This document shows, in pieces, positions 12,207-23,969 of a stretch of DNA of 64,000 bases (positions are counted from its first letter, which is position 1; every line of letters starts with the position of its first letter). The stretch is from Riptortus pedestris (Eukaryota > Arthropoda > Insecta > Hemiptera > Alydidae): assembly GCA_019009955.1 (NCBI GenBank), contig CM032231.1:113682001-113746000 (forward strand). The letters run 5' to 3'. A program made the translations under genes and the position numbers. Below the pieces are notes generated by a model, which searched no databases, was not told where the DNA came from, and saw only the letters and a list, made by a program, of their open reading frames with translations.

Positions 12207-13062
12207 AAAAAGAAAGTGAAGTCAATACTGTCATAATAACAGATAAGCTCTGGTGAAAAAGGAGTGAAATGAATACTGTTGAAATAACAGATAATGCTCT
12301 AGCGAAATGTAAGTGAAATAAATACTGTTAAAACAACAGAATGATCAGCGATATGTAAGCGAAATGAATACTGTTAAATTAGCATATAATGCTCTGGCGA
12401 AATGTAAGTGAAATGAATACTGTCCAAATGTCAGGCAATGCTCTAGAGAAATGCTAATGAAATAAATACTGTTAAAATAACAGATAATGCATTGGCGAAA
12501 ATTGAGTGAAATGAATACTGATAAAATAACAGATAATGCTCTAGCGAAATGTAAGTGAAATGAATACTGTTAAAATAACAGATAATGCTCTAGCGAAATG
12601 TAAGTGAAATGAATACTGTTAAAATAACAGATAATGCTCTAGCGAAATGTAAGTGAAATGAATACTGTTAAAATAACAGATAATGCTCTAGCGAAATGTA
12701 AGTGAAATGAATACTGTTAAAATAACAGATAATGCTCTAGCGAAATGTAAGTGAAATGAATACTGTTAAAATAACAGATAATGCTCTAGCGAAATGTAAG
12801 TGAAATGAATACTGTTAAAATAACAGATAATGCTCTAGCGAAATGTAAGTGAAATGAATACTGTTAAAATAACAGATAATGCTCTAGCGAAATGTAAGTG
12901 AAATGAATACTGTTAAAACAACAGAATGCTCTGGCGAAATGTAAGTGAAATGAATACTGTTAAAATAACAGATAATGCTGTAGCGAAATGTAAGTGAATA
13001 CTGCTAATATAGCAGATAGTGCACTGGCGAAAACTAAGAGAACTGAATACTGTTTGTAGGGG
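12207..13062. repeat. 49-bp minisatellite
   Basis: Tandem repeat with a 49-bp period, seen directly from the spacing of ctagcgaaatgtaagtgaaa (12541, 12590 and so on). About eight consecutive units in 12,530-12,905 are essentially identical, flanked on both sides by increasingly diverged units. Each unit carries CTGTTA-AAA-TAACAG, a 6-bp hairpin. The homogeneous centre and diverged edges are the usual result of unequal exchange or replication slippage. Confidence 0.95.
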
Positions 13063-13254
13063 CGTGCGGTAAGCTTTAGCGGTAATAATAGAAAATGTCG
13101 GCACAAAAATGTAATGGCGGAAATCTTGTGTTAAAGGTAAGAAAGAGTTGGGAGAGAATTTAGACTGAACCATTTGTTAGTTCTCATGGAGAGATGAGGG
13201 AAAAAGATAAATAAAGAAAACAAAACAACTATGTGAGTTCTCTTAAGAATTAGG

Positions 13255-13355
13255 TATATTGAATAGTTAAGTATATATAGAATTGAATAGTTAAGTATAT
13301 ATAGAATTGAATATTAAGTATAACAAATTCTTAGAATTGAATAGTTAAGTATATC
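13255..13355. repeat. Short tandem repeat (gaatagttaagtatatatag)
   Basis: About four imperfect copies of a roughly 25-bp AT-rich unit. No other feature is recognised between 13,063 and 13,650. Confidence 0.7.
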
Positions 13356-13659
13356 TCTATAACAAAAAATGAAATTTACGCAGTAAACAAACTTTATGAA
13401 ATAATATGGCGGCCATAACTATACATACAACATTAGCGGTGGATCTTATAATATATGTGAGTACTCATGCAATACTTGCGCTCATAATGCTAGCATTATT
13501 TGGTAGTTAATAGCGGGAATCATGGACTTCCTAGAGATGATGAAGTCTTGTTGCGGTGATTAATCTGGATGGGCACGTGGCAGAGAAGAAGAAAGGCGGG
13601 AGCAAAAAAATGAACCTGTTGACTCTAGTAGAGGTACATAGACTATCTCGGGTGACTTC

Positions 13660-13740
13660 CAACTGCGGTTGTCGATGAAGCGGTTCTCTATGAAGCGGTT
13701 ATCTGTGAAGCGGTTATCTATGAAGCGAAGCGGTGATCTG
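13660..13740. repeat. 15-bp tandem repeat (gcggttatctatgaa)
   Basis: Five imperfect units, gcggttgtcgatgaa through gcggtgatctgtagg, inside a GC-richer 13,550-13,930 segment. That segment is bracketed by the 49-bp minisatellite on the left and two diverged units of it on the right (13,975-14,055). The 86-codon minus-strand frame over it (13,560-13,820) simply translates the repeat (FIDNRFTDNRF). Confidence 0.8.
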
Positions 13741-13969
13741 TAGGGGAGGGAGGCCCCTCTGGCCGTATGAACGACCCCAGCGTCTGAGAGCAACTGATCC
13801 CAGCGAGCGTCTAAAAGCAACTGACCCTATCCTTGTGGCTGGCCGATGCCTTCTTGAACTGCATGTGTTTTTTCGCTGTAGCCACGGCCTTGGCGATATG
13901 CATGTGTGTGTGGCGGGTCTATGAACACTGCGAGCGCGGGAAGTTTAAAATTCAAACTGACGACTGAAC

Positions 13970-14060
13970 ACTGTTAATATATCCAATAACTCTAGCGAAA
14001 TGTAAATTTAATAAATACAGTTAAATTAATAGGTAATGAATGCTCTGGCGATCTCAAAAG
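13970..14060. repeat. Diverged outlying units of the 49-bp minisatellite
   Basis: aactctagcgaaatgtaaat and ggtaatgaatgctctggcga match the unit found at 12.2-13.06 kb. They show that the array once extended here or was split by the intervening 900 bp. Confidence 0.7.
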
Positions 14061-14116
14061 TGGGGAATGAACAGATATTCTTGGATAAAAAAGATATAAA
14101 TAACGAAATATAAAAA

Positions 14117-14250
14117 TGTTCGTCTTGCAGCTGCTGCGTATACTATGCAGATTTCCTACGTTCTGGAATGACGAACTAGATATCCCAAATCACCATCTGT
14201 AACTATAAAGTAAGCAGCTTTTGTAGATGGGAAAACGGATTTAAGAAGGT
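14117..14250 (-). mobile_element. Helitron2-like element, 3' end fragment
   Basis: gttcgtcttgcagctgctgc and ctatgcagatttcctacg correspond to the hairpin end and subterminal repeat. The next blocks resemble the tctcaccat..tctctatttc section of other copies. The remainder is missing. Confidence 0.5.
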
Positions 14251-14579
14251 CGTCAGATGTTTATAGACACATTAATTCAAAGAGACAAAACGGACTATAA
14301 AATTGGAGGTTTTAAGGCTGAAACCAAAAACAAAATCAAAAAACTCTCCTACTGATAACATTATTCACCTTTTCTATTATCAAAAATATGGAAGAATAAA
14401 ATCATTAAAACGGGAAGAAAAGTTGTGATATCTTCCACAAATATTTATTTATGAAAAGGACAAAGCCTAATTTCGAAAAAAAGCGCTTCATAATCAGTGT
14501 CCTGAGTCAAACATTAAACAAACCACATCAAACAAAATAAAAACTAGGATTACTAAGATTAAGCTATCTTTTATTGAGG

Positions 14580-14990
14580 GAATAAATTTTGATCTCCACG
14601 TTTACCATAAAGATCATTTTTTCCTCTTTTTTGGTGTTATGGAAGATCACATAATCGGCCTTAGCTGTGCTAAGTTTTTCCAACTCAGAGTAGATGTAAA
14701 ACTCACTCCCATTACGAGAGTAAAATGGTTTTTCGACATAGCACGTAACATACGACCACTTTGTCCAATATATAAAGCTTCACAAGCCGCACAAGCTGTA
14801 AAATAGACTCTGAGCTGATTTATCTTGAGAGTGTTCTTTTTCTTTAATTTTGGTAAAGATATTTTAAGGTCCTATCAAGTTTACACCACACATGAATTTT
14901 TATACCCTACTTCTTCTATAGCATCCATGAACTAAGCCATTTTCTTTTTGTAACCATTGTTTAACAGAATATCAATAACAAAAAAAAAAC
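14580..14990 (-). pseudogene. Penelope-like element, decayed GIY-YIG endonuclease region
   Basis: Reading the minus strand from about 14,990 downward, one frame gives IDILLNNGYKKKM, typical of the end of a PLE reverse transcriptase (hydrophobic-NGY). After a frame change, about 14,815-14,720 reads RVYFTACAACEALYIGQSGR followed by MLRAMSKNH. That is the GIY-YIG block of Penelope-like elements: a [G]VY start, a paired-cysteine motif, YIGQxGR, then a basic residue and a histidine. Stops and frameshifts break the region, so it cannot make a working protein. PLE proteins combine a reverse transcriptase with this endonuclease for target-primed insertion. The stretch 14,990-15,660 shows nothing else that I recognise. 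Confidence 0.7.
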
Positions 14991-15767
14991 ATAATATTCA
15001 TTGGTTTTTTTTTCCTGTTTTCCATATATGCTGCTTCACTATCCAGTATCTATAATAAGAATAAAATATTCTAAGTAGTGAAGAGCATGGGAAGAGTTTT
15101 TACCAGTATATTTATTCTACGGAAAAGAAACGTAGAAAAAACGTGATGGTTAGGTCAATGCTTATTCTCCATATCTCTGCAAATTTGATGCCAAGAGCAA
15201 AAATAAATGGAAATCAGTTATATTTTAACAAAGTTGTCAAGGTGCATGTGGTAAAATGAACTTTTTCTAACAGATTTGATGAAGAAATATGATTATATAC
15301 ATGATTCCAGTGGTAACATGCCACTGTGGACAAAATAAAACGTTCTTACCTCTCTATATCAAAAATATACAGATGTATTGATAAATGCCTAAATATTCTG
15401 TAATCATGAATTCTATAATTCAATTGCAGTTCGAGTTATCTCAACGCACGAATTTCTAGGAATCGATAATAATTAGTCACCAACCGTATAAACAAGCGCC
15501 ATGTTGGTAATTATATTAGGGCAAACGAGACAAGTCATTTGAATTTGAAATTTATATGTGAAGTGTTGAGAATTTAAACAAAGCTGTCATTTTGAAGGGT
15601 ATTCATGGATGTTAAATAGCGTTTCCCATTAAATCTTTGAAGGAAGTGTTTAAATAAATATGCAATTAACATTTGACTCCAGTAGTCGGATCTCTGAATG
15701 CAGAACTATATATTGTGCGACCTTGATGGTTTTAGAATTTCTATTAAAATTTAGAACTAGACTATTA

Positions 15768-15922
15768 AGCGGATTTCATTTAAGGGTGAAATCAGCTATT
15801 GAGGTCGAACTCATGACGCAATTTACAAAACAATGTCTCAAATTCCAGCGATCCTACCCAGGAGACGAAAATCAGGTCCTTTGAACATTATATATATATC
15901 ATATATATATATATATAATATA

Positions 15923-15963
<41 letters not shown>

Positions 15964-16413
15964 CCAGTTAACGCTCTAGCGGTCGTAATTTTTGTTTTAT
16001 CGTTACCGAACTGTATATTTAGACGTTTCATGTAAAAATAAAGATCAAGTTCGTTAGTGACTGAAATGTGACTGGGGAAGGGGGGGGGAGAGTGGGAATT
16101 TGAAATATCTCCGTTATTATAGGCAGGGTCGAAAAAAGTGTATAAGAACAAATCTTATCAAAAATCAAATACCCTATAAATGTTGTTATATGCGTATTTT
16201 CCCCGTTTTGATTTTTAACCGAGATATTTGCATTTTTTAGTGTTCGGCTTTCAATAAACCCCCTTAAATACTCCTACTCATTAAGAGTAACCTGTTATAT
16301 CATGAAGCACTTCATTTGAAGCTTAAATACTAAATATCGTTCTAATAAACGTTTGAGGTGATTGCAAATACGAGGCAGAGGCGGGAAATCGGCTTATCCT
16401 TTTAGCTAACATA

Positions 16414-16466
<53 letters not shown>

Positions 16467-17134
16467 ACAATAAGCGTATACATAAACGTCTTATTCAAAG
16501 CTCAAGTACCAAATATTTTGTTCAACTGACCTTTATTATGTGAAGTAATCATTTATTATATTGTTAGAAGTAATTATTACGTACTAGAAGTCATTTTACG
16601 TTCCTCGAAAATGTTTATTTGATCTAAAGCATAAGCTATATTTAGTTGTTGGAAATGAAGAATATTGTGTACTTGGAGAGAAGAAAACGTCCAATTCATC
16701 ACACATTTTTGGGCTTTCAAAGCCTATAGTCTCCATCTTCAGAGCTACACGTAAAAATAAAGACATCACTATTAGTTTCATTGATCTGTAAAGATCATGT
16801 TCGTCAGTGGCTAATGTCGGACGCGGAATAGGGGGGTTTAGAGTGAGGAGGGGAATCGTAATTTCAACAGTTTTCCGTTATTATAAGTCGGATCTAAAAA
16901 TGTTATATAACGAATTATGTCTGTAGTTCTATATATTTTCATGTAACTAATATTAGTTAATAAAATTAATATTAAGCGAGGTATTTTTACCTTCACGACT
17001 TTCTTCAGTCTTCATTAAATCCCAACTTCCACTGGTTGGATTGTTACTTAGAAATAGAGAATATATGTTGAGATGTGATCACCAGTGTCTGAGCGTGGCA
17101 AATTTGCTTAGTTTAAGCAGCGTCTGTCGGACTT
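15768..17134 (+). mobile_element. Helitron2-like element, longest copy with two internal modules
   Basis: About 1.37 kb. Starts with a degraded palindrome (gcggatttcatttaagggtg), then atcagctattgaggtcgaac, cctacccaggagacgaaaat, a long (AT)n at 15,888-15,960, and gttaacgctctagcggtcgt. The module containing ctccgttattata appears near 16,107, and a diverged equivalent (ttccgttattataagtcgga) near 16,866. A second (AT)n lies between them at 16,417-16,463. It ends with ttgcttagtttaagcagcgt and gtcggact at 17,134. Confidence 0.8.
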
Positions 17135-18030
17135 TTATGTAGTTAGTTTTATATTATTGTTCCAAATTTGTTTTTGAAGTTTTTGGCGATACGCCCTTTA
17201 ACTAAACTGCAGAAGTCATTGATTGCTTACAGTAGATGAAAATGGATGGTGGTCAAATACAAAAATTAAACACATGTGGACATCAAGGTGCAATCAAGGA
17301 GAGATACCACATATTTTTTTAATCTAGCAAATTGGACTTCCGAAATAATTCAAAATTGGATCAGACAGCTGCATTATTTGTCAACGTTGAAAGTTTTTAG
17401 ATATTTATAAAGTTATTTCAGTTTAGCTTTAAATCAAAAGCAAAATGGTGATCTTAGAATTGACGAGCTAAAATAGTTAATACATAATTACTTTAATTGA
17501 TATTGATGTTACTAAGGTAGTAATAATAGACAGAATTTCAAGTAACGACGTACTTATCTTCGTCCCACTTAATAGAGTTTCAATATTGATGTAATTACTC
17601 AGTGGTAATAAAGTAATATTGATTTATAAAGGTTAATATAGAACTAAATGATAAATTATAATAGGTCATTCTATTCCTATAAAGTGAAAATGCATAAATA
17701 ATAAGGGAGAGATGTGCATAAATGACATTTCAACTGTTAAACGTCATAATCTCATGTCATATAACATACAGTATATGTCATATTATCATTTGTGAATCTA
17801 TCATATGCGTCATCGAGGGAACGGTGCCATCGCTATCAGTAGAAGAAATGTTTATTACTTATTTATGGTAATGACATAATAAAGGAAGTAAATTAATTTT
17901 CGACTAAATTACATTACAATTATATCGTAAATACCTAATAATTAACAAAGTTCTTTGTATATACCGTTAGCGCGAGTGACGTATGGTACAGTTCATAATA
18001 AAACATTCTTCTATATAAAATTTTTTTTTG
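17135..18030. other. No recognisable feature
   Basis: AT-rich sequence without tandem structure, coding signal or a match to the other repeats in the window. Confidence 0.4.
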
Positions 18031-18258
18031 GTGTTCAAGTTAGCCCATAAGAGTTAAAGCGTTCACCTTAATCTCACCTAGTAAACCTAGAGTGGCGACT
18101 TCGATTTCCGCCTGGGCAATAGGAATTTATTTAATGACGAACTCATTAAATAAAATCCTTAGTCCCCATCCTGGTTAGAAATGGGTGGTAACCTGTAGAT
18201 AATCCGTCCTAATTAGCCCTAGTAGCAAAAAGTGGACGATAATAAATAATAAAAAATA
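18031..18258 (+). mobile_element. tRNA-derived SINE, near full length
   Basis: A-box region caagttagcccataagagtt, then aaagcgttcaccttaatctc, B-box region ggcgacttcgatttccgcct, then body blocks (gacgaactcattaaataaaa, ccccatcctggttag, gggtggtaacctgtagataa) and a tail gataataaataataaa. It is one of the most complete copies in the window and defines the family's 3' end. Confidence 0.8.
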
Positions 18259-18310
18259 TATATAAACATTTAAAATAATTTATTAAAAATACTGGAATAT
18301 TGTATAATAT

Positions 18311-18647
18311 AAGTCCTTCACGCACGGACTGCGTTAACTAAGCAGATTTACCACGTGCGTTACGTATTTTCATTTATCTCAAAACGTCAAATTCCAATGA
18401 GGACAATATTTAGAATTTAAGCTTCAAATAAAGTGCTTCATAACATAATAGTATATTATTAACATGAGATGAGTATAAATATCTCCGTTAATAATCAAGA
18501 CAGTGAAAAAATGTAAATAACAACAATTATAGAACATTCTATCTTCAATAAGATTAGTTTCAAACAATTTTTCGATCCAACGCATAATAACGGAGATGTT
18601 AAGAATTTTCGAAATTCACCCCCTCTAAACAGCCGCTAACAAAGGTG

Positions 18648-18718
<71 letters not shown>

Positions 18719-18790
18719 CACGATTATATATCATGTTTGTTAACAATAAGATAAAAATTGTGACCGCTAGAGCGGTAGCAGACAAATATG

Positions 18791-18822
<32 letters not shown>

Positions 18823-18971
18823 AAATCTATATATATATACATACACAATTTTGAACGGACCTCATTTTCGTCATCTCCTAGGTAGGATCGATGGACGTTT
18901 AAAATAAATTTCGAAAATCGCGTCATGAGTACGACCTCAATAGCAGATTTCCCCTAAGGGAAATGTACTAA
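18311..18971 (-). mobile_element. Helitron2-like element, short copy with two microsatellites
   Basis: 3' end aagtccttcacgcacggact at 18311, palindromic end ccctaagggaaatgtactaa at 18971. Beside the usual (AT)n next to gaacggacctcattttcg (18,789-18,812), a second (AT)n of about 70 bp (18,649-18,717) has expanded inside the block that normally reads cttgatctttctttttac. Confidence 0.85.
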
Positions 18972-19731
18972 TAGTAACAGTAGTAATGTTTCCGTTATTT
19001 GGGATCGTAAAATAACAAATGGAGTTATAAATTAAACTCGAACAAAGTATTCTACAATATTATCCAATGGTTTTCAGATATTTATACAAGTTAATTTAAT
19101 CTCCTCCGTTCAGGATAGCTAGTACTTGATCTCTACTGAGAGTAGTTCGACCAAATGCTGATAAGTGGAACCCTCGGAGAATGGGACAAACAGCAAGGAA
19201 GAGATAAGTGTCTTAAGGTTCCTGGAGGTTACACGGTGAACAGTTGGCAGTGTCACCCCTTCTCGAGAGTTGAGAGTTTCTGTACTGATCGTGGCTATTG
19301 CTCTGATATAGTAGAGATTATTTACATTGGTGTGTTCTAATGCTTGGGAGTGAAATGAGAGATCTTTTTGTAAACCATGGACTTGTGCATCAGGAAGTTT
19401 TTATTTAAGTTTCTATTGACTAATTGCATCAACAATTTATTACAGTTTTGTTCTCATCTGATAGGGGTATTGAAATATTCATATGTAGGAAGGTGTACTG
19501 TTTGGCAAATTTCAGACACATTATCGTACGAGAATATTTTTTATTTAGAGCTTTTAATGCCAGTTTTTTTGTTTGGTTATCTCACTTGAGTTCACGACGT
19601 TAACTATGCATTTCAAGTGTAATGAAATGGTAAATATGAGTAATGGAACCATGGTGTTTCTTCTTATAGACATCACATCAAAGGTGATTTGCCCTTTAAT
19701 AAGTAAAAAATCATACAATGTCATATTACAA
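18972..19731. other. No recognisable feature
   Basis: Several 60-70 codon frames occur on both strands (19,155-19,779) but overlap each other and show no domain. The segment 19,100-19,300 is slightly richer in GC than its surroundings, which I note without a call. Confidence 0.35.
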
Positions 19732-20170
19732 AAGTCCGTCACGCAGGGGCTGCGTAAACTAAGCAGATTTCCCTCGTGAAGTTATACAATAGAGAAATCT
19801 CCATAGCAGAGCCAAACGGTTACGGCAAAGGGCGGAACTAGCTTTTCGCGGGAAATTCAAAAATCCGTTATCGGCCCAAAGTTCATAAAAATGCAAATAT
19901 CTTGGTTAATATTCAAGATAGGGAATAAATGTATATAACAATATTTATAGTAAATTTAATTTGCAATAAGATTTATTCTATACAATGTTTCGATCCGACG
20001 CATAATAACGGAGATATTTTGAATTTTCAAAAATCCCCTCCTCTAAAGCCCCCCTCCCACTGGTCCGATTTCAGCCATTAACGAACTTAATCTCTCTTTT
20101 TACGTAAAACGCTTAAATATGAAGTTTGGTAACGATCAAACAAAAATTGCGACCGCTAGAGCGTTAACAG

Positions 20171-20256
<86 letters not shown>

Positions 20257-20376
20257 GAACGGACCTCATTTTCGTCATCTCCTGGGTAGGATCGATGGAC
20301 ATTTGAGGAAATTTTTCAAAACTCGCGTCATGAGTACGACCTCAATAGCTGATTTCCCTTAAGGGAAATCTGCTAA
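19732..20376 (-). mobile_element. Helitron2-like element, complete copy with GC-rich block
   Basis: Both ends are intact: agtccgtcacgcaggggctg at 19,733 and gatttcccttaagggaaatc plus tgctaa at 20,376. Next to the 3' end it carries the subfamily block ggcaaagggcggaactagc, shared with the 29.7, 31.3 and 54.2 kb copies. A roughly 75-bp (AT)n lies at 20,174-20,250 in the standard position. Confidence 0.9.
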
Positions 20377-21868
20377 TAAAAAACAAATAAAGGTATTACG
20401 AGTTATTCCTTAGATGCTTTGTGCTGCTAAGTTAGGTTGTAGTCATAAACATCAGTAATCTTTAACAGTACGTCGTCAACATACGAGGCGAGAAAACAAT
20501 ATCATCCATTCTGGCATATCGTGAAAGAATATTTGAATAGAGAGAAAAAATAAAGCTGAAGTCGGAAAGAGTTGGAGAATCTTTTAATGAAGTCAAAGGT
20601 CAGAGAGCCTCTGATTTGCCTTCATTGTCATTTATAAAAGCACCGCTGCATAATGTTAATGAAAGAACTGAAGATTGCTTATTCCCTAGATTTCTGCTCT
20701 CACTTCATTATCAATTGAGTTAACCAGAAAATATTCGATACATATTTTTATATAAGTCTGCGAACTCATTATTTTTGAATTCACTCTATCACGGAGCCTC
20801 ACTCATTTGTTATTCATTAAGTATTCGTGGTTTTCATTTGAGAAAGTAGTTTAAAGAATTGACGTTGCTCACATGATAAAGTCATAAGACAATTCGTTGA
20901 AATCTCCACGAAGTATAGTAAAAGAGTGACAAATACAAGGTCACTTTGAATTTAAAAATTATATATATCACCTTGGGGTGCATATTTATTGAACATTCAT
21001 ATGAATTCCTCCTCAAGGCATATAGAAAACTTCTTATTGGTTTCGTGACCAGTAAGCAAAAACAGTGATGGTTTAAAAATTGCTGATGAATTTGTCGTAG
21101 TTAGGGTAGGAGAAGAAATACAAATATTTTCCTATGTAGTTTTGTTCTTTTTCCTATAATTTATAATATTTGAGGTTCCACCGGATCTAATACGATTATA
21201 TATTATAACCTATGGCAATATACCGATGAATATTTCAGGAAATTAAGGTAGTGCATCGTGTGGACATTTTAATAGAACGTGAAGTAAATTTATTTAAATA
21301 AATAATTATATGGCATATTATAAATAAGTCAATTTTCATTATTCTAATCACCTATGCTGCTTTTTAAACGTCAACAATCATTGTTAGCTGTTTGTTTGAA
21401 ATTAGTTATTTAACAGAGTTTCATGAAATTTTTTTTTTGTCTTTAGCCCTGTATTTCGGCTCCATGTCATCGTATTTTTACAGTACGTTAATATATAATG
21501 ATATATTTTACTCTTGTCAATCGAGTCGGTTTTCCTAATTAAAAATAAATAGTTTATTCATTCCGCATAAGCTAAAGGAATAACTCGTTTTTGTAGAATA
21601 ATTTGACAGCCTTCTGGTTTCAGAATACGTGTTATTGTGATGATAAGTGCTATACAACATTAACTTGATCATTATATATGTATACAGTATGTCTGTTGTA
21701 GAAAATGTACTTAGTTTTCACGGTAGTCTTAAACGAAATTTAGGGCGGGGTTGCATTTTCAAATATTCGGAACAGATGCTAGGAATGTTATGTCTAAGGG
21801 AAAAATCCGCAAGCATTCACGTATTTAAGCGCCCTATACCGCAGAAGATATGAAGATACATAACGATA
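20377..21868. other. No recognisable feature
   Basis: About 1.5 kb of AT-rich sequence with no repeat shared with the rest of the window and no frame above 70 codons. It is the longest stretch in the first half without a recognised element. Confidence 0.4.
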
Positions 21869-22696
21869 AAGTCCGTCAAGCAGGGGCTGCGTAAACTAAG
21901 CAGATTTCCCAAGCGAATGTTTACAATAGACAAATAAACATACTGGTAACAACACAGCAAATATAAAGCGAATAAATAGAAACGGTAATGAGAAATCTTT
22001 CAGTTACAAATTAATAACTCTACAGCGATTTCTAAGGAAAGCGCCTGAATTGTTAACAAACAGGCCAGCCAACTTGAATTCTAGACCGGAAATGAAAAAC
22101 CATAATGAAATATATGTGAATACAACAAATTAATTTTATTGAAAACTATTTACTATAGCTAATGCTGTCATTTGTAATAAATTAGAATAATTTAATCTCG
22201 ATTACTTAAATTATAGTAATCGAAGAACAAAAGAAGGGGGGGGGGGGACAGAACATATTTGCATATATCTCACAAATTAAAAGTTCAATGAAAACATTAT
22301 TCTGTATTAAACCTTGTAATAAAATGGTTCATGATATAACAGCTTATTATTAATATAACATGAGTAGGTGTCTGGGTTTACTAAAAGCGGAACACTATAA
22401 AATCCAAATATCTCCGTTAATATTCATGATACAGAAAATATGTATAAAACAATATTTATAGATCATTAAATTTTCAATAAGATTGGTTCTATAAAATGTT
22501 TCGATCCGACGTATAGTAACGGAGATATTTCGAATTTTCAAAAATCCCCTCTCTACCCCCCCCCCCCTCCCACTTGTCCGATTTCAGCCATTAACGAACT
22601 TGACCTTTATTTTTGCATAAAAAGATTAAATATCGAGTTTGATAACGATCAAACTAAATTGCGACCGGTATAGCATTAACAGACAAATATACACAC

Positions 22697-22770
<74 letters not shown>

Positions 22771-22886
22771 GGACCTCATTTTCGTCATCTCCTGGGTAGG
22801 ATCGACGGACATTAGAGGTAATTCTTCAAAAATCGCGTCATGAGTACGACCTCAATAGCGGATTTCCCTTAAAAGAAATCAGCTAA
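21869..22886 (-). mobile_element. Helitron2-like element, long copy
   Basis: 3' end aagtccgtcaagcaggggct at 21,869, 5' end cccttaaaagaaatcagctaa at 22,886, about 1,018 bp. It shares the long-subfamily section (gtaacaacacagc, a G-run at about 22,236-22,248, then tcattaaattttcaataaga) with the copies at 2.2 and 57.5 kb. The (AT)n spans roughly 22,706-22,767. The 22,887-23,500 interval beyond shows no feature. Confidence 0.85.
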
Positions 22887-23504
22887 AATTTATAAAACTT
22901 GTAAATGAGCACCCATGACAACTTAGTGTATTATGGAAAATTCAACAAGAACAAAAAACTGACAGAAGATTAATTGGAAGTCTAATTCGCTGTAAATAGT
23001 AAATTAAAGAAACATAAATTACACTGGACAAACAAAGAGGAAGTTCCTATCTCAAAGGCCATTAACGTGTTCTTTCTATGTCTTTTTTTTAATATATATT
23101 TTAATGACCCTGCGCTAATAACACTGCCAAGAAGGGAGATTAAACCTTTGCTCTCTGCTTTTTTGTTGGGATTATTAAACTCTGTACATATTTCTTGCTG
23201 CCCTAGTTTGCTTATTAATTTATTTTCTAATTGCGCATTACGTCACTGCTAGTGAAAATAATTATAAAGTATTGAGCTTATTGCAGTCTGCTAAAGATAA
23301 CCATTACAGGTCGCCTGGTTAACGAAAGTTGTACGTGAGTACTCAAAACATTAAAATTCTGATCGTATGAATGTGTTTATAATACCAAACGAAATATATA
23401 TACATACATGCACATGCTTTGTCTCAAACAATATTCATATAGCTTAGTCACCCCCTAATCCACAACGGAGTTTCTTTTAGTCGTTTGTGCTCTATAAAAT
23501 TGTT

Positions 23505-23825
23505 GGGTCCTGCAATAGGTTTTACTTTTTGTTAATACTTCCTTATGCGACAAAAATTAACATAAAAGTTAATTTAAATAACAAAATAAATAACTCTTGC
23601 TATGTATACGTTGGGCATATTGGCATACCAATAGCAAACAAAATATCGCGATTTTTCATTCCAGGCTTTTTCTTATAACCCCAACTCCTGTTTGGCTCTG
23701 AGAATATTAATATAGCCTAAAGGTTAAGTTCAGTTAGTGATAATACAAGTACCAAGTCAAAAAAAATTCGGTAGGTCGCAGTAGTTCAGGAGTGAAAAAG
23801 TGACCAAAAAACAAACAGACACCTA
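23505..23825 (+). mobile_element. Fragment of the repeat also found at 60.8-61.7 kb
   Basis: Shared landmarks in the same order as at 60.8-61.7 kb: aaataacaaaataaataact, a stretch ending in aaatatcgcgatttttcattccaggc, cttataaccccaactcctgt, aatattaatatagcctaaag, and a 3' end with gtgaaaaagtgacc followed by aaacaaacagacacc. The tail of short A/C-rich repeats suggests retroposition, but I see no coding part and cannot name the family. Confidence 0.65.
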
Positions 23826-23876
23826 AGCCAAACATGATATCGTTCCAATTCCATATGAAAAGAAAAATTTACAATT

Positions 23877-23886
<10 letters not shown>

Positions 23887-23927
<41 letters not shown>
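23887..23927. repeat. (AT)n microsatellite
   Basis: An alternating AT tract preceded by a short (AC)n, directly upstream of the inverted-pair repeat at 23,970. Confidence 0.9.
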
Positions 23928-23930
<3 letters not shown>

Positions 23931-23969
23931 TTGGGTAGATGTTATAGAGGTTATATTTATGTATGGTGT

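Noticed and set aside
12207..13062. Regularly spaced repeats as a CRISPR array
   Set aside because: Pure tandem repeat without unique spacers, in eukaryotic DNA; a minisatellite.
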